Assembly: GCA_964530925.1 (NCBI GenBank)
Contig: CAZHBZ010000001.1
Span: forward strand, 19,531 to 83,530
DNA: 64,000 bases
Source: LiPW-15 sp964530925
GTDB taxonomy: Bacteria > Patescibacteriota > Minisyncoccia > UBA6257 > 2-01-FULL-56-20
Direction of reading: 5' to 3'
A program made the translations under genes and the position numbers. Positions 1 through 8,270 of this stretch are shown here, in pieces (within the stretch, counting starts at the first letter, position 1; the number at the start of each line of letters is the position of its first letter). A model generated the notes under the pieces. That model was not told where the DNA came from. It saw nothing but the letters and a program-made list of their open reading frames with translations, and searched no databases.

Positions 1-467
1 GAAATTATTTCTGGCGAATATATCCACGCTCCCGGGCGAGTAGAATACTTGTCGGGGTTAAGCGCGGCTTCAAATTTTACTCTGTCGCCATATTCTAAAA
101 GGACTCCTTCATTCGAGATAAGGTCTATCGTCCCGCCATACGGAGACAATAATTTTGCCTCTGTCCTCTGAACCGTTCCATTTACCTTGGTTTCGCCCAT
201 GACAATAGCCTCCATAATAGTTTTCTCTCCGAAGCCAGGATAGTTCGCGCTTGCGAGTTTCCCATATAAAACAAAGTAGAAAAAACCTAAGATAAATGCG
301 ATTAGGGCGACGGCGAAGTATTTAGTTAAGTTGCGCCTAAAAAAATATGTAGTGGCGGTTATAACAAAAAATCCGACAATGCCAGTATATATATTTACTC
401 CCGAACCGCTCGCGATAACGCCCAAAATAAATCCCGAGAAAAGCGAAAAAACTATTTCCGCCGCCAT
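1..467 (-). CDS. comEC: ComEC/Rec2-type DNA uptake channel, N-terminal part (cut by window edge)
   Basis: Read from the ATG at 467, the first ~75 residues form three hydrophobic segments (GFILGVIASGSGV, IVGFFVITATTYFF, AVALIAFILGFFYFVLYG). A soluble stretch with NGTVQRTEAKLL and LLEYGDRVKFEA follows, resembling the DUF4131/OB-like domain in front of the competence domain of ComEC. Family role: inner-membrane channel for single-stranded DNA during uptake. An in-frame TAA lies 9 nt before the ATG, so this is the first possible start. There is no Shine-Dalgarno. The channel and metallo-beta-lactamase domains lie outside the window, so the call rests on the N-terminus alone. Confidence 0.75.
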   Translation of the reverse strand, partial: MAAEIVFSLFSGFILGVIASGSGVNIYTGIVGFFVITATTYFFRRNLTKYFAVALIAFILGFFYFVLYGKLASANYPGFGEKTIMEAIVMGETKVNGTVQRTEAKLLSPYGGTIDLISNEGVLLEYGDRVKFEAALNPDKYSTRPGAWIYSPEII

Positions 468-526
468 TATTTTTTAAAGTATACCAAGTTCCATATACCA
501 ATTTCTATTTCCTAATAACAATTATT

Positions 527-556
527 CTGCTTGGTCTCCATATGGAGACCAAGCAG
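527..556. repeat. 30-bp perfect palindrome downstream of trmD
   Basis: Two 15-nt arms (half-site CTGCTTGGTCTCCAT) form an uninterrupted palindrome with no spacer, between the ends of trmD and the comEC start. It shares the GGTCTC-N6-GAGACC core with the palindrome at 5930-5955. It may act as the 3' hairpin of the trmD transcript. Confidence 0.85.
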
Positions 557-661
557 GGAGGGGCAATTATTGATTTTGAAAACGAATCAATCTTCGTATA
601 TTATTTGAAGTAGACTGACCAAAAAGTTTTAAAATGTTCCTTCCCACCCTGGGTCTGCCCG

Positions 662-1315
662 TTATTTGTTCCTCCACTCCTCAATCTTTTTGTGATCTCC
701 CGAAAGCAGGACCTGCGGGACTTTTAGTTTCTTTTTGCCGAGCTTGAACTCCTCGGGGCGGGTATAGACGGGATAGGAACCTTTGAGTTCCTCAAGCGAC
801 TCGAGTTTGCCCAAAAAGCCCGGCAGGAACCGCGCGACGGATTCGGAGAGCACCAAAGCCGGCAATTCGCCGCCCGAGAGGACAAAGTCCCCGATAGAAA
901 CCTCTTCATCGGCCAACGCTTCGGCCACCCTTTCGTCTACGCCTTCGTACCGGCCGGAAATCAAAATCAGTCTTTCATATTTGGAAAGTCTCTTGGCCAT
1001 CGCCGCATCCAGCTTCTTCCCCCTCGTAGAAAAAAGAATTGTTCGCGTCTTCTTATTTGAAATTTGTAATTTGGACTTTGAACTTAATGATTTGAGCGCC
1101 TTATAAATTGGCTCAAACATGAGCACCATTCCCGGTCCCCCGCCAAACGGCCGGTCGTCAATTTTTTTATGCTTTCCGGTCGCGAAATCGCGCAAATCCA
1201 TCATTTTGAATTTCAAAATCTTTTTGGCGATAGCACGCTTAAAAAGCGATTCGTTAAGATAGGAATCAAATATCTTCGGAAAGGCGGTCAAAATTACTAT
1301 CTCTTTTGTTTTCAT
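662..1315 (-). CDS. trmD: tRNA (guanine-N1-)-methyltransferase
   Basis: SPOUT-class enzyme that methylates G37 of tRNAs with SAM, preventing +1 frameshifting. Family hallmarks: ILTAFPKIFDSYL at the N-terminus, the loop KKIDDRPFGGGPGMV, the knot motifs LILISGRYEGVDERV and SIGDFVLSGGELPAL, and the C-terminal TRPEEF. At 217 residues it is somewhat shorter than the E. coli enzyme (about 255), mainly in the C-terminal helical domain. The usual bacterial neighbours rplS and rimM are not adjacent; rplS lies at 35.4 kb. The start follows from the conserved N-terminus. No clear Shine-Dalgarno is seen. Confidence 0.95.
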   Translation of the reverse strand: MKTKEIVILTAFPKIFDSYLNESLFKRAIAKKILKFKMMDLRDFATGKHKKIDDRPFGGGPGMVLMFEPIYKALKSLSSKSKLQISNKKTRTILFSTRGKKLDAAMAKRLSKYERLILISGRYEGVDERVAEALADEEVSIGDFVLSGGELPALVLSESVARFLPGFLGKLESLEELKGSYPVYTRPEEFKLGKKKLKVPQVLLSGDHKKIEEWRNK

Positions 1316-1373
1316 CCTGTAGTGAAATTACGACTTTTGTCTTTGTCTGAAACCACTAACGATCAACTACTTA

Positions 1374-1445
1374 TCCCGATATCGTTTACGATATCGAGGA
1401 TCCTCGATTTTGTCGAGCGAATAAATTCGCGGACAAAATCGGGAC
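1374..1445. repeat. Double-hairpin dispersed repeat (CTCGATTTTG...CAAAATCGGGAC family)
   Basis: Two hairpins in tandem: CGATATCG/CGATATCG with a TTTA loop, then CGATTTTGTC pairing with GACAAAATCG. It lies between trmD and the ATPase gene. The same outer words (CTCGATTT ... AAATCGGGAC) recur near 38.1 kb, 43.3 kb and 49.3-49.5 kb. Confidence 0.75.
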
Positions 1446-1465
1446 TATTCACCATCTACTATCTT

Positions 1466-3067
1466 CTATTCACTATTCTCGTCTTTCGGAGCGGACATCG
1501 CATCGCTTATCATTTTTCTTACCGAATCGATGTTCACCTGTTCGGGTGTTTTACGCTCTCTTTCCTTCGACGGAAAAGTTTCTTTGCCCTCGAGGGCCTT
1601 AAGAGAGATAGATTGCTTTGGGGCTTCGCTTCTTTCCATCATTGCTGGCCGGGGATTATACGGCCTCACTTCTCTTTCCGCCACAGCGGGCCGAGGGCTA
1701 TACGGCCTCTCTTCTTGCCTCATCGGTTGGGGTGAAGTTTTAAAAGACTGCGCGCCGCCGCTCGATTGCATCACATTGCTCCATTCGTTAATCTCTTCTT
1801 CCACCGCGTAGCGGGGCCTCGCGTAGCGTTTCCTCGAAGCCTTTATCACATCCTCTTCCGGAGCGGCTTCAAACTGCGTCTTTATGGGAGGCAAGGTGGC
1901 GGCCGAGAACGGCCGGGAGGTCACACCGTCTACCATAAGTTTCAAATATATCCTGCGGTTCGGGAGATTCACCATATCCTGCGGTCCGAATTCCGGCTCC
2001 AATTCTTTGGCCAAAAAATCCGCATCGGCCGCACCCACTCGCATGACTATCTGCGTTCCCACGTTACCGAAAATCGCGTCCCTGACCTTGGTGGACATAT
2101 CCGTCACTAGCTGACCGATATATTGATGAGCCATGGTAAGACACAAGCGGTATTTGCGCGCTTCGGACAATATATTCGCGAAAGAATCCGTGGCAAAGTT
2201 TTGAAACTCGTCGACATAGAGATAGAAGTCCACGCGTTCTTCTTCGGGAATCCTTATCCTGTCCATCGCCGCGAGCTGGATCTTCGTGATTATCATCGCG
2301 CCTAAAAGCGAAGAGTTGTCTTCTCCTATCCTTCCTTTGGATACGTTGACCAAAAGGATTTTCCCTTGGTTCATCAGCTCGAAGATATCCATAGTGCTTC
2401 TCGCTTGACCCACAATATTCCTGATAAGCGGAGTCGAGAGGAATTGGCCGACTTTGTTCAAAATAGGAGTGATGGCTTCGTTTCGGAATTGCTCTTTCCA
2501 GGCTTCGAATTCCGACACCCAAAAAGCTTTGACCACCGGGTCTTCGATATTCGCTACGATCTTCTGCCTGAATTCTTTATCCACCAAAAGCCTAGTGATA
2601 CCCAAAAGCGTGGAACCCGGAGTATCCAAAAGCGCCAAAACCGAATTGTTGAGGATGTATTCCATTCTGGCGGACCAAACTCCCGCCCAGATCTTTGTAA
2701 AGATTCCCATTAGCCCCGAAGCCACAAGATGCTTGTATCTCGGGTCGGAAAGCTCGAGAGGATTGAACCCGATAAAATAGTCGGGGTCGGAAGGATTGAA
2801 ATAGAGAACATCGTCCAGGCGATTCTTGGGAATCATTTTCAAAAGGTCTTCCACGACTTCTCCGTGCGGGTCTACTAAGCAAATACCTTCGCCATTCGCG
2901 ATATCTTGGATAAGCATATTGCGAAGCAAAGTGGTCTTACCGGTTCCGGTCTTTCCAATAACATACATATGCTGTCTCCGGTCGGCGCGCTTAATACCAA
3001 AAATCCTATCGGAGTTCCTAAAATCCGTTTTCCCGAAAAATACTACGTCTTTTTTTTCTTCTGGCAT
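1466..3067 (-). CDS. VirD4/TraD-like conjugation-type ATPase (HerA/FtsK superfamily)
   Basis: A 533-residue P-loop ATPase with Walker A GKTGTGKTT (around residue 40), LVDPHGE after the second strand, and Walker B FYLYVDEFQNF followed by SILSEARKYR-like sequence, as in type IV coupling proteins that pump DNA. It has no N-terminal membrane domain of its own. The C-terminal ~130 residues are a low-complexity tail with two RPY(S/N)PRPA repeats and many charged residues. Its ATG overlaps the stop of the HEPN-like gene (TAATG), and the DUF8128-like membrane gene precedes that, so three proteins together match the domains fused in the 781-aa protein at 52.9-55.3 kb. Inference: the split version of the same envelope DNA-handling machine. 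Confidence 0.85.
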   Translation of the reverse strand: MPEEKKDVVFFGKTDFRNSDRIFGIKRADRRQHMYVIGKTGTGKTTLLRNMLIQDIANGEGICLVDPHGEVVEDLLKMIPKNRLDDVLYFNPSDPDYFIGFNPLELSDPRYKHLVASGLMGIFTKIWAGVWSARMEYILNNSVLALLDTPGSTLLGITRLLVDKEFRQKIVANIEDPVVKAFWVSEFEAWKEQFRNEAITPILNKVGQFLSTPLIRNIVGQARSTMDIFELMNQGKILLVNVSKGRIGEDNSSLLGAMIITKIQLAAMDRIRIPEEERVDFYLYVDEFQNFATDSFANILSEARKYRLCLTMAHQYIGQLVTDMSTKVRDAIFGNVGTQIVMRVGAADADFLAKELEPEFGPQDMVNLPNRRIYLKLMVDGVTSRPFSAATLPPIKTQFEAAPEEDVIKASRKRYARPRYAVEEEINEWSNVMQSSGGAQSFKTSPQPMRQEERPYSPRPAVAEREVRPYNPRPAMMERSEAPKQSISLKALEGKETFPSKERERKTPEQVNIDSVRKMISDAMSAPKDENSE

Positions 3068-3561
3068 TATTGTTCGATAATTACCTTAATTTCTTTTAGG
3101 AATTTTTCATAACCCTTTAGCGATCTTTCGGCGATATCCTGGGTGAGATTAAAATTCTCTTCGTGGACCAATTGGTTCCTTATTTTGTGCGAACGCCAGA
3201 GATCCTCGAAACTCGCGAGCTCTCCCGGCTCAATATTGTCCAAACGGTCGGCCATGTGTTCACCCGAAAGTCCCGCGCTCTTCAAAATAGTATCGACAAG
3301 CGCGTCTCCCTGAATAAGGGCCACCTTCATGCTGTCTGGCTTGCCTTCATTGAACTTTTTCTTGATGTCGGTCCATTTCTCGAGAAGCTCCGCTTTCTTC
3401 ACTGTCATAATTGGTTTTACGTCCGGATTGGCTTTAAACCTGGGCCTGAGTTTTAACGCTTTATTAAGGGCGTAGAAAAACAGGCCTATCAAAAGCGCGT
3501 CCACGACGATCATGCCAAGCCGGAAATATTCAAGAAGTTTCCAGACGGTAAGTTCTTGCAT
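3067..3561 (-). CDS. Membrane-anchored HEPN-like protein
   Basis: 164 residues: one N-terminal transmembrane helix (LGMIVVDALLIGLFFYAL, about residues 15-32), then an all-alpha cytoplasmic part. The C-terminal half contains RSHKIRNQLVHE, whose RNQLVH matches the R-x4-H signature of HEPN domains, many of which are RNases or nucleotide-transfer partners. It overlaps the downstream ATPase by one nucleotide and abuts the upstream DUF8128-like gene, so it is probably co-translated. Function unknown; nuclease activity is only a possibility because HEPN domains also occur as inactive binding modules. Confidence 0.65.
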   Translation of the reverse strand: MQELTVWKLLEYFRLGMIVVDALLIGLFFYALNKALKLRPRFKANPDVKPIMTVKKAELLEKWTDIKKKFNEGKPDSMKVALIQGDALVDTILKSAGLSGEHMADRLDNIEPGELASFEDLWRSHKIRNQLVHEENFNLTQDIAERSLKGYEKFLKEIKVIIEQ

Positions 3562-4797
3562 TTATTGAAAGATTTCTAAGTCCGAGCTCTCGCCGAAAAT
3601 AGCGAGTCCCGAAGGAGGCCCGACTTTGCGGCTCTCCACGCGTTGCATATAAGGCCCGGTCAACACCACGTTGGTCGGCGGATGGTAAATAGTTGCCAGG
3701 CTTTCCACGGAAAGCTCCGAGAACTTGGAATTAACGTTGTGATGGAAGAGGGTGGAAGTAAAAAGCTTGCCGAGGCCCGTCCACTGCGGAATATCCCGAT
3801 GCTTGTATTCGTGCAAAATATGCTCCTTGCGATGTTCATTCTTTTTCTTCTTGAAGAACCAGGATTTTGCCGCGCCCACAGCCACGCCGTCGTTCTGCTT
3901 AAAGGAATTAAGATCGGGCGAGCTGTATTGATTAAAAGCGGAAAGTATCCCCTGCTTCGCGTAGTTATCCTGAAAAATTGTTTTTGGAGAAACATAAATT
4001 ACCCGAATGAGCGTGTTGAACATCGGTTTCGAAAGATTTTCTTCCACCGCCTTTGCCACTTTTATTTCCGTCGCGGTTTTGGGTTTCGGCGACTCGCCTT
4101 CTTTTTTCGGCGGCTGCTCCTTCATTTTATCCAGAGCGGGTTTATATTTTTCCTTTACCGCCTTGGTCTTAACGGGCATAAGTATCATCTGAATTCCGAG
4201 TATCTCTTCTTTTTGAATACGTCCCAAAATTTCAATGAGAACTGAGATGGGATCAAAATTCTTACCATCCGGCTTCTCGCTCCCGCCGGTTGAAAATTCG
4301 TTATAAGAGCGAATAGGCAAAATACCGTCTTTGTCCAAAATAAGCTCCGTTCCCCAGGCATCCAGCCCGCGCGCGTAAAGTTCCGCCGTATTCGACGGGA
4401 TTCGAGCCGCGTAATCTTCATCCGCTTCTTTGATATCCACGTCCTGATAGAAAGAAAAGAACGCGGACTCCATAAGGTTTTTAAGTTTTTCCTGAACCCT
4501 TATATAGAAATGTATCTCGCCGCCGAAGCTTGCCACTTCAAGCGATGTCCAATCGGTATGCTTTCCTCCCCAGCCGTGCATAGTCGCGAGTATCTGCTCC
4601 ATAGCCTGCGGAGTCTTCTTAATTTCCCTGGAAATTTTGATGTCCAAAAGCGACCAGCGCGCGGAACGCTTCTTGGTCTCATGATTTATGAAAACAAAAA
4701 GCGAAGCGATAACCGGCAAAAGCAAGATGGGTAAAAGCATCCACCAGGCAGAAGCCAAAAATATCCCGAGAACTTCGGAAATTAATCCAAAAGACAT
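3562..4797 (-). CDS. DUF8128-like membrane protein, N-terminal partner of conjugation-type ATPase
   Basis: 411 residues with one strong N-terminal membrane segment (ASAWWMLLPILLLPVIASLFVF cut to about residues 15-37), then a long soluble alpha/beta region. It resembles the N-terminal half of the fused 781-aa protein at 52.9-55.3 kb: both have an 'EI-F-I-V' strand after the membrane part (GEIHFYIRV here, GEEISFYISV there) and an IQMILMPV/LQIVLRPA strand. Between residues ~215 and 250 lies a Lys/Glu/Pro-rich linker. First gene of the three-gene operon. Function is unknown beyond likely anchoring or gating of the ATPase at the membrane. Confidence 0.7.
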   Translation of the reverse strand: MSFGLISEVLGIFLASAWWMLLPILLLPVIASLFVFINHETKKRSARWSLLDIKISREIKKTPQAMEQILATMHGWGGKHTDWTSLEVASFGGEIHFYIRVQEKLKNLMESAFFSFYQDVDIKEADEDYAARIPSNTAELYARGLDAWGTELILDKDGILPIRSYNEFSTGGSEKPDGKNFDPISVLIEILGRIQKEEILGIQMILMPVKTKAVKEKYKPALDKMKEQPPKKEGESPKPKTATEIKVAKAVEENLSKPMFNTLIRVIYVSPKTIFQDNYAKQGILSAFNQYSSPDLNSFKQNDGVAVGAAKSWFFKKKKNEHRKEHILHEYKHRDIPQWTGLGKLFTSTLFHHNVNSKFSELSVESLATIYHPPTNVVLTGPYMQRVESRKVGPPSGLAIFGESSDLEIFQ

Positions 4798-4834
4798 CTA
4801 TTTAATTTTAGCACAAATAGAATGCTGTATAAGT

Positions 4835-5860
4835 CTAAGCCTCGCGAACTTTGTAAGTGCCGTCCCCCAAACGTTCAAAAAGTTCCTTATTCTGAAGATT
4901 TACCAAAATAGTGTTGTACTTAAAAAAGCGCTTTTCCTGAACCGCGGAGACTATCTCCTTGGATTTCATGGGGCCGGCTTTGGCGAGGATGGTCTTAATG
5001 ACATCTTTGGCGGTGCCGGGTTCAAAACCATGTTCAGAAAGGGCGTAAATGCCGCGTCCGACAAGGACGAAGCGAGCGTCTTTAATAAGTTCGTTATGAA
5101 CGGTGGAAGCCAGGGCGATCCGCTTATCGAATTTAGCCTGATTCACCAAGTTGGCGATTTCCGCGAAATGCTGAGGTTCGCCTTTTTTCTTGAGCGCCAG
5201 ATATATCCTGTCGCGGATGGTTTTTGGACGGATTTCCGGCCAGGCCACAAGGCCTTTGTCGCCATAGGGATTCATATGAATAGCCTTAGAAATGCTCAAA
5301 CAATTTTCGAGATATTCCGCGGAAAGATTCTTTTCTTTCAAAAATTTCTTCAAATTGGTTTCGTAACCGCCGGAAAGGACTTCGCCCTTCTTTTGGTTCA
5401 AAGTCAAACCCCAGGAAGCGATGAGTTTCACCGCGTCTTTCAAGCCATTCTTATCCAGATAGTAGAAGGGCCAGAATTCATTGTCTTCGTTATAGGAGTT
5501 GAACGAACCGGAGATGGACAAAAGCAAGCTCAAATAATTTTCGTTCAAACCTTCGATATCTTTGGAAAGAAGCTTGACCAGGTTTTCTTGTTTGGCCACG
5601 CCTCCCATTGTCTTCAAATACTTCTTGCCTTTATCCATGGCCGAAACACAAGCCGGGATAGCTTCGTACTTGGAAGCCATAAGAGAAAGGGCGGAAGCCT
5701 CAATCTGGCGAACCCGTTCGCGGGTAACGCCAAAACGCTTGCCGATGGCCTCCAGGGTCTCTGGGGAGCCGTTTTTGAGACCAAAACGTCCGGCAATTAC
5801 TTCAATTTGCCGATCGGAAAGGTCCTTGACTAACGCGGTATAAATCTTTGAAATCTGCAT
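4835..5860 (-). CDS. Sigma-70 region 4 HTH fused to HARE-HTH domain
   Basis: Residues ~14-62 are a sigma-70 region 4: LSDRQIEVIAGRFGL, then LEAIGKRFGVTRERVRQIEASAL, the -35-binding helix-turn-helix. Sigma regions 2 and 3 are absent. The middle has no recognisable domain. Around residues 215-285 (TIRDRIYLALKKKGEPQHFAEIA) there is a HARE-HTH winged helix like that of the RNA polymerase delta subunit, and the C-terminus holds a second winged-helix-like stretch (GPMKSKEIVSAVQEKRFFKYNT cut). This suggests a transcription regulator bridging polymerase and DNA, not a full sigma factor. It stands alone on the minus strand, with A/T-rich sequence before the ATG. Confidence 0.8.
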   Translation of the reverse strand: MQISKIYTALVKDLSDRQIEVIAGRFGLKNGSPETLEAIGKRFGVTRERVRQIEASALSLMASKYEAIPACVSAMDKGKKYLKTMGGVAKQENLVKLLSKDIEGLNENYLSLLLSISGSFNSYNEDNEFWPFYYLDKNGLKDAVKLIASWGLTLNQKKGEVLSGGYETNLKKFLKEKNLSAEYLENCLSISKAIHMNPYGDKGLVAWPEIRPKTIRDRIYLALKKKGEPQHFAEIANLVNQAKFDKRIALASTVHNELIKDARFVLVGRGIYALSEHGFEPGTAKDVIKTILAKAGPMKSKEIVSAVQEKRFFKYNTILVNLQNKELFERLGDGTYKVREA

Positions 5861-5929
5861 GTTTTAAGTTGTTGAAGAATTATAACCTTTTAGCCCCAAG
5901 GATGTCAAGCCCAACCCAGACAAAGCTCT

Positions 5930-5955
5930 CCCCGGTCTCTTATAAGAGACCGGGG
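5930..5955. repeat. 26-bp perfect palindrome downstream of secF
   Basis: Half-site CCCCGGTCTCTTA, no loop. It shares GGTCTC-N6-GAGACC with the palindrome at 527-556 while the central six bases differ (TTATAA here, CATATG there). The rho-independent terminator of secF lies just upstream of it on the minus strand. Confidence 0.85.
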
Positions 5956-5980
5956 AATAAAAAGGTTTCGCGGGCAAAAC

Positions 5981-6008
5981 AAAAACCGCCCCGGAGGGCG
6001 GTTTTTTT
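5981..6008 (-). terminator. Rho-independent terminator of secDF
   Basis: Stem ACCGCCC/GGGCGGT with a CGGA loop flanked by A- and T-runs on both sides, so it could work in both directions. It lies 9 nt past the secF stop. Confidence 0.85.
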
Positions 6009-6016
6009 GTCGTTTA

Positions 6017-6916
6017 CTATTTGTTCGTAAACTTATGCCAAACGTAGAGCAAGGGCGAAGCCACAAAGATGGAAGAATAAATACCGACGGTCACGCCGAC
6101 AAGCAAGGTAAGAACAAAGTAGTGGAGATTCGCGGGACCGAGGAACAAAAGCGCCAGAAGCACCAAGATAAGAGTCAAAGAAGTATTGATGGAGCGGGCT
6201 ATGGTTTGGTTCACAGAATCGTTGATTATCTCCCCGAATTCCTTTTTGGTTCTATAGAGCAAAAGATTTTCGCGGATTCGATCGAAAACGACAATGGTAT
6301 CGTGCACAGAAAAACCCACAACCACAAGAAGAGCGACGATGAAGTTCACATCGATTTCCGCTGTGCCAAAATAGCCAAGAACAGCCAAAAGTCCAGCGGG
6401 AATCGCCACATCGTGAAGTAAAGAAACCAGAGTGGTTACGCCATACTTAAAGGAGCTAATCGGCTGATAAACTTTGCGGAAAGCGAAAGCGATATAGAGC
6501 GAGATTCCAAGGAGCACAAGAATAAGAGCCAAAATGGATTTCTCTCGAAGATCCGCGCCGACTGATGGGCCGATGGAAGAAAAAGTCATTTCTTCAAAAC
6601 CGCTGTATTTTTCGGAGAAAATTTTAATATAGTTTTGATGGTCGGCTTCGCTCATATCTTTAAGCCGGGCGAAGAATATTCCCGAAGACTGGTCAAAAGT
6701 CAGTCTGGCGTCAGAAACTTTGAGATCTTCCGAAAATGCCTTGGAAACTTCTTCAATCGCTACATTTGGCGCTTTGAATTGCCAAAGGGTTCCGCCGGTG
6801 AAGTCTATCCCCTGCTTAAAGCCGAAAATGGCTATCGCCAAAATCGCCGCCCCGGCTAAAATACCGGAGATCGAAAGGTAAATTTTTCTTTTGCCGATTA
6901 CGTCAACGTTAAGCAT
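6017..6916 (-). CDS. secF: Protein translocase subunit SecF
   Basis: Membrane partner of SecD that uses the proton motive force to help pull proteins through SecYEG. 299 residues: first transmembrane segment near residue 20, the family motif GIDFTGGTLWQF (about 34-45), a periplasmic domain, then five C-terminal membrane helices with LLHDVAIPAG and VVGFSVHDTIVVFDRIREN, the SecF signature. It overlaps the end of secD by 8 nt, so the two are translationally coupled. Confidence 0.97.
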   Translation of the reverse strand: MLNVDVIGKRKIYLSISGILAGAAILAIAIFGFKQGIDFTGGTLWQFKAPNVAIEEVSKAFSEDLKVSDARLTFDQSSGIFFARLKDMSEADHQNYIKIFSEKYSGFEEMTFSSIGPSVGADLREKSILALILVLLGISLYIAFAFRKVYQPISSFKYGVTTLVSLLHDVAIPAGLLAVLGYFGTAEIDVNFIVALLVVVGFSVHDTIVVFDRIRENLLLYRTKKEFGEIINDSVNQTIARSINTSLTLILVLLALLFLGPANLHYFVLTLLVGVTVGIYSSIFVASPLLYVWHKFTNK

Positions 6917-8156
6917 TTGTCTGTTTTGGTTTTCGATTTTCGACGAATACCTGAAGAAGAAGCCTGGTTGTGGTTATGGCGCTAAACATAGAAACAGCGA
7001 CACCAATGAGGAGCGTGAGCGCAAAACCTTTTACGAAGCTCGTGGTCAGAAAGTAAAGAATGACCGCGGTAATAATAGAAGAAGTGTTGGAATCCTTAAT
7101 GGACGGCCAAGCATGGCGGAAACCTTCGTGCACCGCTGCAGCCTTGGACATCCCCTTCTTTAATTCTTCCTTAATGCGCTCGAAGACCAGAATGTTTGCG
7201 TCTACAGCCATACCGATTGTAATGATGAAACCGGCAAGTCCCGCGAGAGACATAGTCACCCCGATGAGCTTAAAGACGCCCAAAGTTATAGCAATATAGA
7301 TAAGAAGCGCCGCGGCGGCAAAGAATCCCAAACCGCGATAATAGATAAGCATGAAAAGAATTATGAGAATAGTTCCCACAAATCCCGCGAATATCGCCTT
7401 GTTCAAAAAGTCTTCTCCAAGGGCCGGACTTACGGTCTGCTGGTTCACAAGGCTTATCGGCGCGGGCAAAGCTCCAGCGTTGAAGCGCTCCACAAGAAGT
7501 CTCGCTGATTCAACGGTAAAGCGGCCGGATATCTGCGCTTCGCCTCCGACTATCTTTTGCTGGACCACCGGCGCTTCAATAAGTTCTCCGTCCAGGAAAA
7601 TGGCGATGGTCTTGCCGACGTTCGCTCCGGTCATTTCTTCAAATATTTTTGCTCCTTCCTCATTGAAGGTTATGGATACCTGCGGAGCATTGGTGTTCGG
7701 ATCGAAAGTAAGCTGGGCGCCGCTGATATAGCGACCCGTAAGATTGGTCTGGATAAATTGGACATTCTCCCCCTCCCCTTCAACTTCGCGAAAATCCAGC
7801 ATCGGAGTAGTTCCGATTTCTTTTATCGCCTGGCTCACATCTTTAATACCCGCGAGTTCAACGATAAGTTCGGACTTTTCACCCGACTTGCTGATATTGA
7901 CCTGCGGCTCGCTCACGCCAAAAAGGTTAACCCTGCGCTCAATAACATCGCGAAGGCCGTTTAAGACAGAATCCCTGTCGCCAGAGTCAACTCCGGAGAG
8001 ATCAACTTCGTAGACCAAGTGGCTTCCACCGACCAGATCCAAGCCCAATCTCCAAGGGATATTTTTAGCTCCGAATCCTTTCGGATAAGCGAAGAAGGCG
8101 GAGGCTATGGCGACCAAGACGATTAGTGTTAAAAAGAATCCAGAATATTTACGCAT
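6909..8156 (-). CDS. secD: Protein translocase subunit SecD
   Basis: 415 residues. Contains the RND-type motif LGLDLVGGSHLVYEVD near residue 40, the P1 periplasmic domain (VIERRVNLFGVSEPQV, SGRFTVESARLLVERFNAGALP) and six membrane segments with GMAVDANILVFERIKEEL, the SecD signature. Works with SecF in late steps of protein export. Shorter than the E. coli protein (about 615), as is normal for Gram-positive and CPR forms. No Shine-Dalgarno is obvious. Confidence 0.97.
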   Translation of the reverse strand: MRKYSGFFLTLIVLVAIASAFFAYPKGFGAKNIPWRLGLDLVGGSHLVYEVDLSGVDSGDRDSVLNGLRDVIERRVNLFGVSEPQVNISKSGEKSELIVELAGIKDVSQAIKEIGTTPMLDFREVEGEGENVQFIQTNLTGRYISGAQLTFDPNTNAPQVSITFNEEGAKIFEEMTGANVGKTIAIFLDGELIEAPVVQQKIVGGEAQISGRFTVESARLLVERFNAGALPAPISLVNQQTVSPALGEDFLNKAIFAGFVGTILIILFMLIYYRGLGFFAAAALLIYIAITLGVFKLIGVTMSLAGLAGFIITIGMAVDANILVFERIKEELKKGMSKAAAVHEGFRHAWPSIKDSNTSSIITAVILYFLTTSFVKGFALTLLIGVAVSMFSAITTTRLLLQVFVENRKPKQTNA

Positions 8157-8270
8157 TGAAACTCAGATTATCAAGAAATATGCCCCGCGTCAAAACTTTA
8201 GAGGAAACTTGCCGATTCTAAAAAATTAGGTCAATATACGGGCAGCAATCGTTAACAATGGAGGTGTGAA

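Noticed and set aside
527..556. Type IIS restriction sites (GGTCTC) suggesting vector or cloning contamination
   Set aside because: Flanks are normal chromosomal genes, and the second copy has a different centre; no vector sequence is visible.
1169..1735. 188-codon plus-strand frame across the trmD start
   Set aside because: Covers a repeat hairpin and antisense of two genes; no start signal or motif.
4688..5833. 381-codon plus-strand open frame
   Set aside because: It is antisense to the sigma region 4/HARE protein and the DUF8128-like gene; no family motif, and the minus-strand products are clear.
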